Source: Thermosinus carboxydivorans Nor1
GTDB lineage: Bacteria > Bacillota > Negativicutes > Sporomusales > Thermosinaceae
Assembly (NCBI RefSeq): GCF_000169155.1
Contig: NZ_AAWL01000004.1
Coordinates: 124,001 to 188,000 of the forward strand
Reading direction: 5' to 3'
Length of the DNA: 64,000 nucleotides
This document shows, piece after piece, positions 8,795-17,499 of this stretch. Each line of letters opens with the position of its first letter. Position 1 is the stretch's first letter. The translations under genes and the position numbers were made by a program. The notes under the pieces were generated by a model. The model saw only the letters and a program-made list of their open reading frames with translations. It was not told the DNA's origin and searched no databases.

Positions 8795-8880
8795 ATTGGA
8801 TACACCAATGGCAGAACCAGGCAAACTACTGCCAGTATGTTGACTCTGCCTCTGCAAGCTACTCCCCTCTAGGACACAGA
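8795..8880 (-). ncRNA. yybP-ykoY manganese riboswitch
   Basis: On the minus strand the leader carries GAGGGGAGTAGC (8870-8859), the 5' core of the yybP-ykoY aptamer, followed by a GTCAACA element and a GCCTGG...GCCATTGG 3' arm. This aptamer class senses Mn2+ and commonly precedes Mn exporters. The strong terminator that follows implies that metal binding relieves termination. Exact aptamer ends are approximate. Confidence 0.8.
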
Positions 8881-8973
8881 AAATATTACCAGAACACGGC
8901 CGCTATGTCAAGCCCATCACCATTCCGACTGCCAACACATATGATATAGTGACTTACCTGTGGAGGTGTAGGT

Positions 8974-9600
8974 ATGACGTCCAAAAAAAGAGCAAAACCG
9001 GCCAAAATGAAACCCATCGACTATACCCCGTCCTATAAACAGGCCCAGCCGCCAAGAGATACCATGTGCCCGGATGACCCCGATCTGCTACGTTTGCGGG
9101 ATGCGGCGAAGGACGAGCGCGAAGCTATAGACCTGTACCTGGAAGCGGCGCTGCGGACCCCTATGGCCGACCTTTTTCTTGATGCCGCCGAGGACGAAAT
9201 GCATCACTATATGGAATTGATGCGCCTTATTTCTTCCCTTGACCCAGTGCAGGCCACCATGTTGAAGGAGGAAAACCTTGGGACGCTCACCCTGGCAAGG
9301 GTTCGACCGCCAGCTAAATGGAAAGCACCCCCTATGTGGGTACCGGAGCCGGAAGATGTTGCCGTTACGCCGCCAGCAGAAAAAGACCTGCCTACAATTC
9401 ACTATCTGACCAAGTCGCTCGCCGGCGAACTAGAAGCAACCAATAAATACCAGACTTATATGGTTCAGGCCCAGCACGATGAAGTCAAAGCTCTCTTTTG
9501 CCACATCATGAACGAAGAAAAGGAACATATCGCCGAGTTTACCGCAGCCCTCTACCGCCTGACAAACGAACCGCTCCCCGAAGAAAGCGAGGAGGATTAA
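8974..9600 (+). CDS. Ferritin-like diiron domain protein (duplicated EAxxxY/ExxH modules)
   Basis: A 208-residue soluble protein with two similar helical-hairpin modules. The first has E50-A-x-x-x-Y55 and E75-x-x-H78; the second has E154-A-x-x-x-Y159 and E182-x-x-H185. Together these give the carboxylate and histidine set expected for one four-helix diiron bundle of the rubrerythrin/ferritin-like superfamily. A proline-rich linker (about residues 110-140) joins the modules and the N-terminus is basic. No rubredoxin domain is present. The role could be peroxide reduction or iron handling in an anaerobe; the substrate is unknown. The start has GGAGG upstream. It is a monocistron with its own hairpin terminator. 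Confidence 0.7.
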   Translation: MTSKKRAKPAKMKPIDYTPSYKQAQPPRDTMCPDDPDLLRLRDAAKDEREAIDLYLEAALRTPMADLFLDAAEDEMHHYMELMRLISSLDPVQATMLKEENLGTLTLARVRPPAKWKAPPMWVPEPEDVAVTPPAEKDLPTIHYLTKSLAGELEATNKYQTYMVQAQHDEVKALFCHIMNEEKEHIAEFTAALYRLTNEPLPEESEED

Positions 9601-9614
9601 TCACTGGCTTTGTC

Positions 9615-9642
9615 AAATAAGTCCTCAACCGAGGGCTTATTT
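9615..9642 (+). terminator. Hairpin after the ferritin-like gene
   Basis: The stem AAATAAGTCCTC...GAGGGCTTATTT closes on an AT-rich base with a short T tract. Confidence 0.65.
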
Positions 9643-9699
9643 TGTTGGGCCTTAGGGTAAACTTACCATAGTCTAAAACATTATACAGGAGTGATACTT

Positions 9700-10260
9700 T
9701 TGGAACTGTTCAATGCTATTCAATCGCGCCGCTCTGTCCGCAACTACTCCCCGCAGGAGGTCAGCAAAGATTTGCTGCACCAACTCCTTGAAGCGGCCGT
9801 CCAAGCGCCAAGCGCCATGAATTCTCAGCCATGGGCGTTTGCCGTAATCCAAGACCGTGAACTGCTGAACCATTATTCTGACCGGGCGAAGGCTTTCTTA
9901 CTAAGTCAAATGGACCAGCATCCCTCGCTGACCAAATACCGTGCGGCGCTGGCAAATCCCGATTTCAATATTTTTTATAATGCCGGCACGCTGCTCATCG
10001 TTTACGCCGTTCCTAACGGCCCCCATCCGGAAGAAGATTGCTGCTTGGCGGCGCAAAATATCATGCTGGCCGCCCATGGCCTTGGTCTCGGCACCTGCTG
10101 GATCGGGTTTGCCCGGCCACTGCTCAACCTTCCTGAAGTTAAAACCGAACTCGGCGTGCCCGCCGAATATCAGGCCGTAGCCCCTCTCATCGTGGGTTAT
10201 CCGGCAGGTCCGGTTGCCCCAATTCCGAAAAAACCGCCGCAAATCCTGTTTTGGCGTTAA
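9700..10260 (+). CDS. Nitroreductase family FMN oxidoreductase
   Basis: A protein of about 186 residues in the NADH oxidase/nitroreductase fold, which binds FMN as a dimer. Visible landmarks are the phosphate-binding SRRSVRNYSP at the N-terminus, APSAMNSQPWAF, and GLGTCWIGFARPL near residue 140. The short form without a C-terminal ferredoxin matches the type that reduces nitro groups, quinones or flavins; the natural substrate cannot be read from sequence. I start at TTG 9700 because AGGAG ends 8 bases before it; the in-frame GTG at 9691 overlaps that ribosome site. It converges on the next gene. Confidence 0.87.
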   Translation: MELFNAIQSRRSVRNYSPQEVSKDLLHQLLEAAVQAPSAMNSQPWAFAVIQDRELLNHYSDRAKAFLLSQMDQHPSLTKYRAALANPDFNIFYNAGTLLIVYAVPNGPHPEEDCCLAAQNIMLAAHGLGLGTCWIGFARPLLNLPEVKTELGVPAEYQAVAPLIVGYPAGPVAPIPKKPPQILFWR

Positions 10261-10261
10261 T

Positions 10262-10729
10262 TTAAACCAATGTATCGGATTCGAGCCGCACAAACTTGGC
10301 TCCGTTGATATTGTGCAAAATATAGCCGCGGTAAATAGCATAATAATCCGTAAGGTTAACACCGTGAAGCCGTCCGTCCTCGCCGGCAAAATCAATTAGC
10401 AGCTCACCCCAAAAGGCCGGAGTGGGACGAAAAAGATAGGTGTGTTCCAAAAAATGCAGGTTGTCGCTGAATTTTAGGCCTGTTTTAGCAGCTATTGTCT
10501 CGGTTAAAATATTTTTCGGCGCATCAGTAGGCGGTTCAGTAATGTCAAAGTTAACCCGCTTTTTAACCACCGCGTAAGGACGATGACCATTATCAAGCCT
10601 GATATCCCAAGCTCTTTCGACATACCCGGCATCACTTAGCCGCTGAATGTCCGCCAGTCTACCAACAATAAACCATTCATCATCTTCGTACACAACATAA
10701 GCAACCGCAAATTCTTCCGCTTTTTGCAT
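10262..10729 (-). CDS. Hypothetical protein, 155 aa
   Basis: I do not recognise a family. The protein is soluble, acidic and rich in aromatic residues, beginning MQKAEEFAVAYVVYEDDEWF. It has no signal peptide, membrane segment or obvious catalytic motif. AAGGAAG precedes the ATG and codon use resembles its neighbours, so it is likely real. It ends 1 bp from the convergent nitroreductase stop with no clear terminator between. Confidence 0.65.
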   Translation of the reverse strand: MQKAEEFAVAYVVYEDDEWFIVGRLADIQRLSDAGYVERAWDIRLDNGHRPYAVVKKRVNFDITEPPTDAPKNILTETIAAKTGLKFSDNLHFLEHTYLFRPTPAFWGELLIDFAGEDGRLHGVNLTDYYAIYRGYILHNINGAKFVRLESDTLV

Positions 10730-10854
10730 TAAATCACTTCCTTAACTAATTGTGATATATGTAAATTCTGCACAGGCCACGCATCTTCCTTTCAGTAGCA
10801 TACCCGCCACCCTGCGGACGCATGCCGAACGGCCGCATTACCGCGAAAAATGCA

Positions 10855-10880
10855 AAAAGGCAACGACTTGTTGCCTTTTT
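10855..10880 (-). terminator. RNase P RNA terminator
   Basis: The stem AAGGCAAC...GTTGCCTT with T-rich flanks lies just beyond the 3' end of the RNase P RNA. Confidence 0.85.
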
Positions 10881-10887
10881 TTTATCA

Positions 10888-11249
10888 GCTATGAGTAGTC
10901 AATAAGCCGAGTTCTGTTCCGCTCACGCGGTGATGGTCATCTATCTAGGCCGCCAGTTGCCTGACGGCTCAAGCGACACAACCCGGAAGGTCAGCGGGCC
11001 GCCTCATTCCTTCCCTATTCGGTCTTGCTCCGGGTGGGGTTTACCTAGCCAGCCAGTCGCCTGGCTGCTGGTGCGCTCTTACCGCACCGTTCCATCCTTA
11101 CCGAACGCGAAAGCGCCCGGCGGTCTACATTTCTGTGGCACTTTCCCTGAGGTCGCCCTCGCTGGACGTTATCCAGCACCCTGCCCTGCGGAGCTCGGAC
11201 TTTCCTCGAATGCCCTCCGGCATTCGCGACCATCTTTCGTACTCATAGC
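10888..11249 (-). ncRNA. rnpB: RNase P RNA (M1 RNA, bacterial class A-like)
   Basis: Catalytic RNA of RNase P, which trims tRNA 5' leaders. On the minus strand the 5' part contains GAGGAAAGTCCGAGCTCC followed by CAGGGC, the conserved P4/CR-I region, and the 3' part contains ACAGAACTCGGCTTAT. The ends pair perfectly as helix P1 (GCTATGAGTA with TACTCATAGC), which I used to set the boundaries. Length is about 362 nt. A promoter lies just upstream and a terminator just downstream. Open frames across this span are artefacts. Confidence 0.96.
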
Positions 11250-11272
11250 CATATGTCGTTGTCAGGAATTAT

Positions 11273-11301
11273 ACAATACCATAACTTTGCGGCTTCGTCA
11301 A
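11273..11301 (-). promoter_or_regulatory. Promoter of rnpB
   Basis: TTGACG (11301-11296) and TATTGT (11278-11273) are separated by 17 bp, placing transcription start some 15-20 bases before the RNase P RNA 5' end. An alternative -10 TATAAT overlaps slightly downstream but has a poor spacer. Confidence 0.7.
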
Positions 11302-11324
11302 CATCCAATTTGTGGAAGACCATA

Positions 11325-12026
11325 TTACTCTAAGAAAAGAATCCGGCCGCAGTTATCGCAAAACTGGATTTCGCCCGGACGGGTGCATGTTTGACAAGTT
11401 GGAATACTCCGGCGGCAGCCGCTACACACGCCCTGGCTAACCTTAGCGACCGGCATTGCCAATTTCGCATTAAGTGTTTGATAAGTTGCCAATAAACCGG
11501 CGTCGATACGGCAGCGCAGACTCTTCTGCTGTTCGCGAAGCCCCCTTTCCTCGCCGTCAAGCTTGGCTACTGTCTGAGCAATTTGCCGTTGTCCTATACT
11601 ATGACGCTGTTTTTTATTCTGCAAGTCCGTTTCCTGGTTAGCTATTCTTTCTGCCAGTTGCTCACAGTTCTCCAATAACTGGAAAATTTCCTCTTCCCGA
11701 TCGTGGATTTCCCGCTGCAGACTTTCTTGCTTGATTCTCAACTGTTCCAATTCGCGGACACTCCCGCTGCTATTCTTGTATAGCCGTTCTTCAAGTAAGC
11801 ACAGCTGACGGATTAACTTTGTCAGGTCGCTTTCCAGGGCGGCACAAACGCGGCGCTGGCACTCTAGCTTCTCTTTATCGGCGCTCAAATTTTGCGAAAG
11901 CAGTTGAATTTCCTGCCAAAGCTGGCGCACCTTGTCGGCTTTGATACTTTCCCTTCTGCAGGCAATGGCACGGCACTGCTCTTCCACCACTTGGAGCTGC
12001 CAGAGAAGCTCTAATTGGTCTCTCAC
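11325..12026 (-). CDS. Coiled-coil zinc-ribbon protein (COG1579 / CT398-like)
   Basis: A 233-residue protein whose first 180 residues are almost entirely heptad-rich coiled coil, followed by a C4 zinc ribbon: CSGCRRSIP and CDNCGRILF. An additional CQTC lies between them. This architecture matches the COG1579 family, proposed to bind nucleic acid but without an established function. It starts with GTG behind AAGGAGG and is separated from nif3 by a terminator. Members of the family often lie next to nif3-like genes, as here. Confidence 0.85.
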   Translation of the reverse strand: MRDQLELLWQLQVVEEQCRAIACRRESIKADKVRQLWQEIQLLSQNLSADKEKLECQRRVCAALESDLTKLIRQLCLLEERLYKNSSGSVRELEQLRIKQESLQREIHDREEEIFQLLENCEQLAERIANQETDLQNKKQRHSIGQRQIAQTVAKLDGEERGLREQQKSLRCRIDAGLLATYQTLNAKLAMPVAKVSQGVCSGCRRSIPTCQTCTRPGEIQFCDNCGRILFLE

Positions 12027-12063
12027 TGTTATCCCTCCTTGTGGAATTGCCTAAACGAGCTAT

Positions 12064-12096
12064 AAAAAAACAGGGAGCAAAAAAGCACCCTGTTTT
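12064..12096 (-). terminator. Terminator after nif3
   Basis: The stem AACAGGG...CCCTGTT with a long T-run on the minus strand overlaps the nif3 stop codon. Confidence 0.85.
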
Positions 12097-13213
12097 ACAA
12101 CACAGTAAATACATCCGTATTAATAGTGTCGGCATAAATGGCCACATGCCAGTTATTGGCAGCGGCGCATTCTTCAAGATAGCTTGCTATGGCGGCGACA
12201 ACGGGCTGCTCGGTGGCAAAATGACCGGCATCAATGATAGCCAGCCCAGCTGCAACAGCCTCCTGAGCTTCATGGTATTTAACGTCGCCGGTAATAAGAA
12301 CGTCAGCGCCCGCGGCAATGGCCGCGCTCGTTACACTAATGCCGCTTCCGCCGCACACGGCAACTTTGCGGATTTTAGCCGCCGGGTCACCGGCGATTTT
12401 CAGCCGCTCCAGTCCCAATGCGGCTTTAACCACTATAGCGAAGTCCGCTAGTGACAAGGATTGGACCAATGTACCCACACGGCCAAGACCGTAGGCAGAG
12501 CCGCTATTCAAAAGTGGGAAAAGATCATAAGCTACCTCTTCATAAGGGTGGGCTTTAAGCATAGCGGCAACAACCCGCCGGACAATTTTTTCCGGCGCAA
12601 TAGTCTCCAAACGGTACTCTGGTACATATTCCAATTTACCCTGCTCACCAATAAAAGGTGTGGTTCCGGCTAAAGGTAAAAATGTTCCCGTCCCCGCCGT
12701 TTGAAAAGAACAATGACTGTAATTGCCAATATGGCCGGCCCCAGCCGCAGCCATGGCATTGCGAACACGTTCCACATGCCCCTCCGGTACAAATGTGACG
12801 ATTTTGACAAGCTTTTCCGTATATTGCGTCTGGAGCGGCGCAATATCATTAAGATTGAGCTGCTTGGCCAAAACGTCATTGACCCCGCCTGTTGCGGTAT
12901 CCAGATTGGTGTGGGCGGCATAGACGGCAACATCATGCTTAATGAGTGTTTGCAGCACTCTCCCGGTTGGCGAGTCAGTGCGGATATGCTTAATTCCCTT
13001 GAATATTATCGGATGGTGAGACACAATCAAATCAATGCCATTGGCGGCTGCATATTGGGCCACGGCGGGCGTGACGTCCAAGGTAACGAAAATCTTGGCA
13101 ATGTCCTGCGTGACACTGCCTAAGAGCAGCCCTACATTATCCCAATCGGCAGCTAAATGCCGGGGAGCCAAATTTTCTAAGGCTTCTATGATAACGTGAC
13201 ACTTGACAGCCAT
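12095..13213 (-). CDS. Nif3-like dinuclear metal centre protein (YqfO)
   Basis: A 372-residue member of the NIF3/DUF34 family. The N- and C-terminal halves carry the metal ligands (SHHPIIFKG near residue 65 and a late GHFATEQ near residue 330). A middle insertion of about 100 residues is the PII-like domain found in Bacillus YqfO. The cellular function is unsettled; some members are annotated as GTP cyclohydrolase I type 2 on weak grounds. I start at ATG 13213 (MAVKCHVII) with GGAGG upstream, giving a 28-bp overlap with trmK. The trmK-nif3 pair is the same as in B. subtilis. Confidence 0.9.
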   Translation of the reverse strand: MAVKCHVIIEALENLAPRHLAADWDNVGLLLGSVTQDIAKIFVTLDVTPAVAQYAAANGIDLIVSHHPIIFKGIKHIRTDSPTGRVLQTLIKHDVAVYAAHTNLDTATGGVNDVLAKQLNLNDIAPLQTQYTEKLVKIVTFVPEGHVERVRNAMAAAGAGHIGNYSHCSFQTAGTGTFLPLAGTTPFIGEQGKLEYVPEYRLETIAPEKIVRRVVAAMLKAHPYEEVAYDLFPLLNSGSAYGLGRVGTLVQSLSLADFAIVVKAALGLERLKIAGDPAAKIRKVAVCGGSGISVTSAAIAAGADVLITGDVKYHEAQEAVAAGLAIIDAGHFATEQPVVAAIASYLEECAAANNWHVAIYADTINTDVFTVL

Positions 13214-13893
13214 TTTCGCTTGGCCTCCAGTTGCGCGAGTTTCCGGGTAAGATCCCGGTATTTTACGGAACTCTTTGCTTGTGGACTTTCCGCCATCGCC
13301 ATAAGCGCAGCCGTGATTTGTTCGATGAGGTGAGCGATGTGTTGTTTTAGCAAGCGGTGGCGGCTTTCCCACAGTAGCGGTCCTATATCATACAATATAT
13401 CTTCATACTCAGGCGATGAGCCTTGCACAGCAGCGATTATTTCATAAAGCCGCCCTTCCTCTTCCACCAGGTCTTCAGCACTCAAGCGCCAACCGTTTTC
13501 TTTGAGCCAACGCCGTACTGCCGCCGCGCCAACCATCGGCTGCAGCAACAAAAGTTTTAGCGTTTGTGTCACCTCTGGCCGCTGTGACAAAATTTCAATA
13601 ATTGTCGCTCCGCCCATGCCGGCAATTACAACCGTTTCAACCTCATAAGGACGAAGGACTTCCAGGCCATTGCCAAACCGCACCGTTATAAAGTTCTCCA
13701 GACCTAACCGCGTGACAGCCGCCTGGGCGGTTTCAAAAGGTCCTTTATGTACTTCTCCCGCTACGGCGTAAGAAATCACGCCCTCCCGAACAAGGCAGAC
13801 AGGCAGCATCGCATGGTCTGTGCCAATATCGGCCAGTCTAGTTCCCGACGGAACCAATTTGGCGATGGCCGCCAACCGTGCACCCAGTCTCAA
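13186..13893 (-). CDS. trmK: tRNA (adenine(22)-N1)-methyltransferase TrmK
   Basis: A 235-residue SAM-dependent Rossmann methyltransferase that makes m1A22 in tRNA. The SAM-binding loop reads LADIGTDHAMLP near residue 20, and the family motif IAGMGGATI is near residue 90. The C-terminal helical part is the usual tRNA-contacting coiled segment. The start is TTG behind GGGGAGG. It lies downstream of the rpoD and tRNA region and overlaps nif3, matching the sigA-trmK-yqfO order of Bacillus. Confidence 0.92.
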   Translation of the reverse strand: MRLGARLAAIAKLVPSGTRLADIGTDHAMLPVCLVREGVISYAVAGEVHKGPFETAQAAVTRLGLENFITVRFGNGLEVLRPYEVETVVIAGMGGATIIEILSQRPEVTQTLKLLLLQPMVGAAAVRRWLKENGWRLSAEDLVEEEGRLYEIIAAVQGSSPEYEDILYDIGPLLWESRHRLLKQHIAHLIEQITAALMAMAESPQAKSSVKYRDLTRKLAQLEAKRKWLSSVTLS

Positions 13894-14004
13894 GCTAAAT
13901 CCTCCCCGTTATTATTTCGTCGGCTGGTTAAATTATCCTTTCCGCAAGCAGCAAAGATATAGTTATGCATAGTGTTAAAAAATCTCCTCGCCATATGCAA
14001 AAAT

Positions 14005-14036
14005 AAAAAGCAAAGCCTACGCTTTGCTTTTTATTT
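14005..14036 (-). terminator. Terminator of the tRNA operon
   Basis: The stem AAAAAGCAAAGC...GCTTTGCTTTTT is followed by a T-rich tail on the minus strand. The symmetry would also let it act on the other strand. Confidence 0.88.
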
Positions 14037-14094
14037 TTACCAAATAAATATATATTCTCCGCAGTCCTTCGAAGAACCCGGTACATAACAATTA

Positions 14095-14170
14095 TGGTGA
14101 CCCGTAGGGGATTCGAACCCCTGTTACCGCCGTGAAAGGGCGGTGTCTTAACCACTTGACCAACGGGCCA
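14095..14170 (-). tRNA. tRNA-Glu (TTC)
   Basis: A 76-nt cloverleaf with encoded CCA. The anticodon loop is C-TTTC-AC, giving anticodon TTC. The T arm GGTTCGAATCC is intact and the acceptor stem pairs fully. Confidence 0.96.
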
Positions 14171-14181
14171 CATAAAATTAT

Positions 14182-14256
14182 TGGTGGGCCCACCTGGGAT
14201 CGAACCAGGGACCAGCCGGTTATGAGCCGGCTGCTCTACCGCTGAGCTATAGGCCC
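14182..14256 (-). tRNA. tRNA with CAT anticodon, probably tRNA-Ile2 (lysidine-modified)
   Basis: A 75-nt cloverleaf with encoded CCA and anticodon CAT. The acceptor stem has C4-G69 and C5-G68, and the anticodon arm reads GGCTCATAACC. Both are features of tRNA-Ile2, whose C34 is converted to lysidine by TilS, rather than of elongator or initiator tRNA-Met. A generic caller may label it Met. Confidence 0.88.
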
Positions 14257-14309
14257 GAAGATATTGAAAACAGGTCTTTCAATGAAAGCCTGCTTTTTTA
14301 ACAAACAAA

Positions 14310-14385
14310 TGGCTCCTCGAGCAGGACTCGAACCTGCAACCACTCGGTTAACAGCCGAGTGCTCTACCATTGAGCTATCGAGGAA
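14310..14385 (-). tRNA. tRNA-Asn (GTT)
   Basis: A 76-nt cloverleaf with anticodon GTT inside CTGTTAA, an intact T arm GGTTCGAGTCC, and an encoded CCA. It is the first gene of the three-tRNA operon. Confidence 0.96.
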
Positions 14386-14400
14386 TAACCGACAAATCAT

Positions 14401-14429
14401 ATTATAGAGTAAGCTCCGCGTTACGTCAA
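14401..14429 (-). promoter_or_regulatory. Sigma-A promoter of the tRNA operon
   Basis: TTGACG (14429-14424), a 17-bp spacer and a perfect TATAAT (14406-14401) lie about 15 bases before tRNA-Asn, giving a start just upstream of the first tRNA. Confidence 0.9.
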
Positions 14430-14467
14430 GACTATTTTTTAATCTTGCCCGCCCTTTGCCGCCGCTA

Positions 14468-15574
14468 TTATTCCAGGAAGTCTTTGAGTTTCTTGCTGCG
14501 GCTGGGATGGCGCAATTTGCGCAGCGCTTTGGCCTCGATTTGACGAATACGTTCACGCGTTACACCAAAGTATTGGCCCACTTCTTCTAAAGTACGGGCA
14601 CGGCCATCGTCCAAACCGAAACGGAGCCGCAGCACTTTTTCTTCGCGGGGTGTGAGGGTCTCAAGCACCTCTTCCAACTGTTCCTTTAGCAGCATAAACG
14701 ACGCCGCTTCGGCGGGAGCGGGCGCGTCCTGGTCCTCGATAAAATCTCCCAGATGCGAATCTTCTTCTTCACCGATGGGAGTCTCCAGGGATACGGGCTC
14801 CTGCGCGATTTTCATGATCTCGCGCACCCGCTCAACGCTGATATCCATCTCACGGGCAATCTCTTCGGGAGTCGGCTCCCGTCCTTTTTCCTGAAGAAGC
14901 TGGCGGGAAACGCGAATTAATTTATTAATTGTCTCAACCATGTGGACAGGGATACGAATAGTACGCGCCTGGTCGGCAATGGCGCGCGTAATCGCCTGGC
15001 GTATCCACCAAGTCGCATAAGTACTAAACTTATACCCCTTATTATAATCAAACTTTTCTACGGCCTTGATTAATCCTAGATTGCCCTCCTGGATCAGATC
15101 CAGGAACAGCATCCCACGGCCGACATAGCGTTTCGCGATACTTACGACCAGGCGGAGGTTGGCTTCGGCAAGACGGCGTTTAGCTTCCTCATCACCCTGC
15201 TCCATACGTTTGGCTAATTGTATCTCTTCTTCAGCCGTTAGAAGCGGAACCCGGCCAATCTCCTTAAGGTACATGCGCACCGGGTCGTCGATGCTGATGC
15301 CTTCCGGAATACTAAGATCAATATCCACTTCCTCGGGCGCTGCTTCGATTTCGGTAATGTCTGGGTCTTCCAGGGTTTCGACATCGGGAATTTCATCGAC
15401 AATTTCGATGCCTTTACTATTAAAAACCTCATACATATCGTCTATTTCGTCGGGAGTTAAATCCTCACCCTGGAGAGTATCCATTATCTCCGAATATGTC
15501 AGCACACCACCGCGTTTTTTGCCCTTATGCAGAAGTTCGTTTACATGCTCGTTAGTGTTCTTTTTGTCTGTCAT
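14468..15574 (-). CDS. rpoD: Primary sigma factor RpoD (SigA)
   Basis: The 368-residue housekeeping sigma-70. Region 1.1 is short and acidic, as in Firmicutes. Region 2.4 reads [16 protein letters not shown], recognising -10 and melting DNA. Region 4.2 holds [20 protein letters not shown], the -35 helix-turn-helix, and the protein ends [17 protein letters not shown] precedes the ATG. It follows dnaG by about 50 bp, the widespread dnaG-rpoD macromolecular-synthesis pair. Confidence 0.98.
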   Translation of the reverse strand: MTDKKNTNEHVNELLHKGKKRGGVLTYSEIMDTLQGEDLTPDEIDDMYEVFNSKGIEIVDEIPDVETLEDPDITEIEAAPEEVDIDLSIPEGISIDDPVRMYLKEIGRVPLLTAEEEIQLAKRMEQGDEEAKRRLAEANLRLVVSIAKRYVGRGMLFLDLIQEGNLGLIKAVEKFDYNKGYKFSTYATWWIRQAITRAIADQARTIRIPVHMVETINKLIRVSRQLLQEKGREPTPEEIAREMDISVERVREIMKIAQEPVSLETPIGEEEDSHLGDFIEDQDAPAPAEAASFMLLKEQLEEVLETLTPREEKVLRLRFGLDDGRARTLEEVGQYFGVTRERIRQIEAKALRKLRHPSRSKKLKDFLE

Positions 15575-15625
15575 TTTACTCCCCCCTCCCGTCGGCTGTT
15601 TGGGTCTAATTGTAATAAATAGCAG

Positions 15626-17446
15626 CTAACACTGCAGCAGTTTTTTAATCTCATCATTGATTCGCTTACTTTCAGCCAATTCCTCCTGAAAGCGACTATC
15701 CCCCATGCGTTCTAATTCATCGGCTTTTAACCGGTGTTGCTCATATAAGGCTTTAAGGCGCGCAAGCCGGATTGTCTTTAAGCAGTCATCGACTACTTTT
15801 GTGACATCGGCACATTGTTCATCTATTAACATAATATGCGACAACTCGGCATTTGCTGTTTCGCTGAGTCCCATTGCTAAAGCAGCAGGCTCCAATTTTT
15901 CACCAGCATCATTAACCATGAAAATGCGACGCACAATCTCCTGGCGCGCGCTATCAGAGAAATCCTCGACAGCGAGCTGTACCTGCACATAAGGAATTAC
16001 TGCCCCATCGTCGCACATAAGACGAATTAACTGCCGCTCCGCGGCAACAGTGGCCGCTTCCGGCCCTTTAGCAAACTTGACAAAATTATGATGGCTATTT
16101 ATATTGTTTCCCTTATTTACAATTTTATCCTTTTTATACTGGTGAATATACTTAGCATATTCAGTCCTTATAGCACTTTCATCAATATTTAACTTTTGCG
16201 CAAGGCGCGCAATATGACCATTCACTTCAACAGCGTTTCCAACCGAAGCCAAAACCGGTAAGATTTTAGAAACAACCGCAACTTTTCCTTCGAGGGTTGA
16301 ATAGTCGATACTTTCAAGAGCTTGCTGCAACTGATAATCAACAAACGGCATTGCTTGCGCTACAACCCGGGCAAAAGCTTCTGGCCCGTGCCGGCGCAGA
16401 AATTCATCAGGGTCCTTGCCTTCCGGGATGGAAACAACTTTAACGTTAAATCCCCGTTCACGAACTGTTGCCAAAGCGCGAAAAGTGGCACTTTGTCCAG
16501 CGGCGTCGCTGTCATAGGCAAACAGCACTTGCGAAACGGAGCACCGCTCCAATAGTCCGGCCTGTTCAGGGGTAAAGGCTGTACCCAATGAGGCTACCAC
16601 ATTCGTAAACCCGAAGCGGTGAGCTGTAATAACATCCATATACCCTTCCACAACAATAACTTGCCCGGATTCTTTGATTGAGCGGATAGCCGCATCAAGC
16701 CCGTAAAGCAAATGGCGTTTATTAAAGAGTAAGGTATCCGGTGAATTAAGGTATTTGGGGCTGCTGTCGTCTAATACCCGTCCACCAAACCCAACTACCC
16801 GCCCGCGTGCATCGCGAATGGGAAACATAACACGGTTGCGGAACCGGTCGTAAATACCGTCACCCCTAGGACGTGTCAAAACCAACCCGGCTTTAAGCAA
16901 CAATTCTTCCGAAAGCCCACGCCGGGTAAGAGCCTGAACTAATTTGTCCCAGGCAGGCGGTGCAAATCCCAATTTAAAATTACGGATAATGTCGTCACTG
17001 ATACCTCGACTGGCAAGGTATTCTCTCGCGACTCTTCCCATGTTAGTCTTGGTAAGGCAAGCATGGAAAAATTCGCTGGCATATTCATTAGCCAAATAAA
17101 GCGAAGCCAATTCCCGTTCCCTAGCTATTTCCGCCGGTGATTTTTCTCTTTCGGGCAACGGAATATTTAGTCTGGCAGCTAATTTTTTAACGGCTTCAAA
17201 GAAGCTGATGTTTTCAATTTTCATTAGGAAATTAAAAACATTACCGCCTGTCTGACAACCAAAGCAATAGAAAAATCCTTTTTCCGGGGTGACGGAAAAA
17301 GACGGTGTCTTTTCATGGTGAAAAGGGCAACAACCCCAATAATTTCTTCCTTTTTTCTTCAGAGGAACATAGTCGGAGATTACGCTGACAATATCGCACT
17401 CAGAACGTACGCGGTCTACGAAATCGTCAAACCTAGCATCTTTCAT
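15626..17446 (-). CDS. dnaG: DNA primase DnaG
   Basis: Synthesises RNA primers at the replication fork. About 606 residues from the chosen ATG (MKDARFDDFV). The CHC2 zinc finger has C40, H43, C61 and C64. The TOPRIM core includes VIVVEGYMDVI near residue 260 and the acidic FAYDSDAAGQ near residue 310. The C-terminal helicase-binding part is divergent, as usual. A longer reading frame opens with TTG at 17497 but adds residues unlike the family, so I prefer 17446 although its ribosome site is weak. It precedes rpoD. Confidence 0.94.
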   Translation of the reverse strand: MKDARFDDFVDRVRSECDIVSVISDYVPLKKKGRNYWGCCPFHHEKTPSFSVTPEKGFFYCFGCQTGGNVFNFLMKIENISFFEAVKKLAARLNIPLPEREKSPAEIARERELASLYLANEYASEFFHACLTKTNMGRVAREYLASRGISDDIIRNFKLGFAPPAWDKLVQALTRRGLSEELLLKAGLVLTRPRGDGIYDRFRNRVMFPIRDARGRVVGFGGRVLDDSSPKYLNSPDTLLFNKRHLLYGLDAAIRSIKESGQVIVVEGYMDVITAHRFGFTNVVASLGTAFTPEQAGLLERCSVSQVLFAYDSDAAGQSATFRALATVRERGFNVKVVSIPEGKDPDEFLRRHGPEAFARVVAQAMPFVDYQLQQALESIDYSTLEGKVAVVSKILPVLASVGNAVEVNGHIARLAQKLNIDESAIRTEYAKYIHQYKKDKIVNKGNNINSHHNFVKFAKGPEAATVAAERQLIRLMCDDGAVIPYVQVQLAVEDFSDSARQEIVRRIFMVNDAGEKLEPAALAMGLSETANAELSHIMLIDEQCADVTKVVDDCLKTIRLARLKALYEQHRLKADELERMGDSRFQEELAESKRINDEIKKLLQC

Positions 17447-17499
17447 AACATACCTGTAATATGCGTGATTAATAGCTAAATAAAGGCAATTGCCCAAGA

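Noticed and set aside
9901-10395. 164-residue minus-strand frame across the nitroreductase gene
   Set aside because: A shadow of the nitroreductase; no ribosome site and no family features.
10930-11394. 154-residue plus-strand open frame
   Set aside because: It lies antisense to RNase P RNA; GC-rich structured RNA often leaves long open frames.
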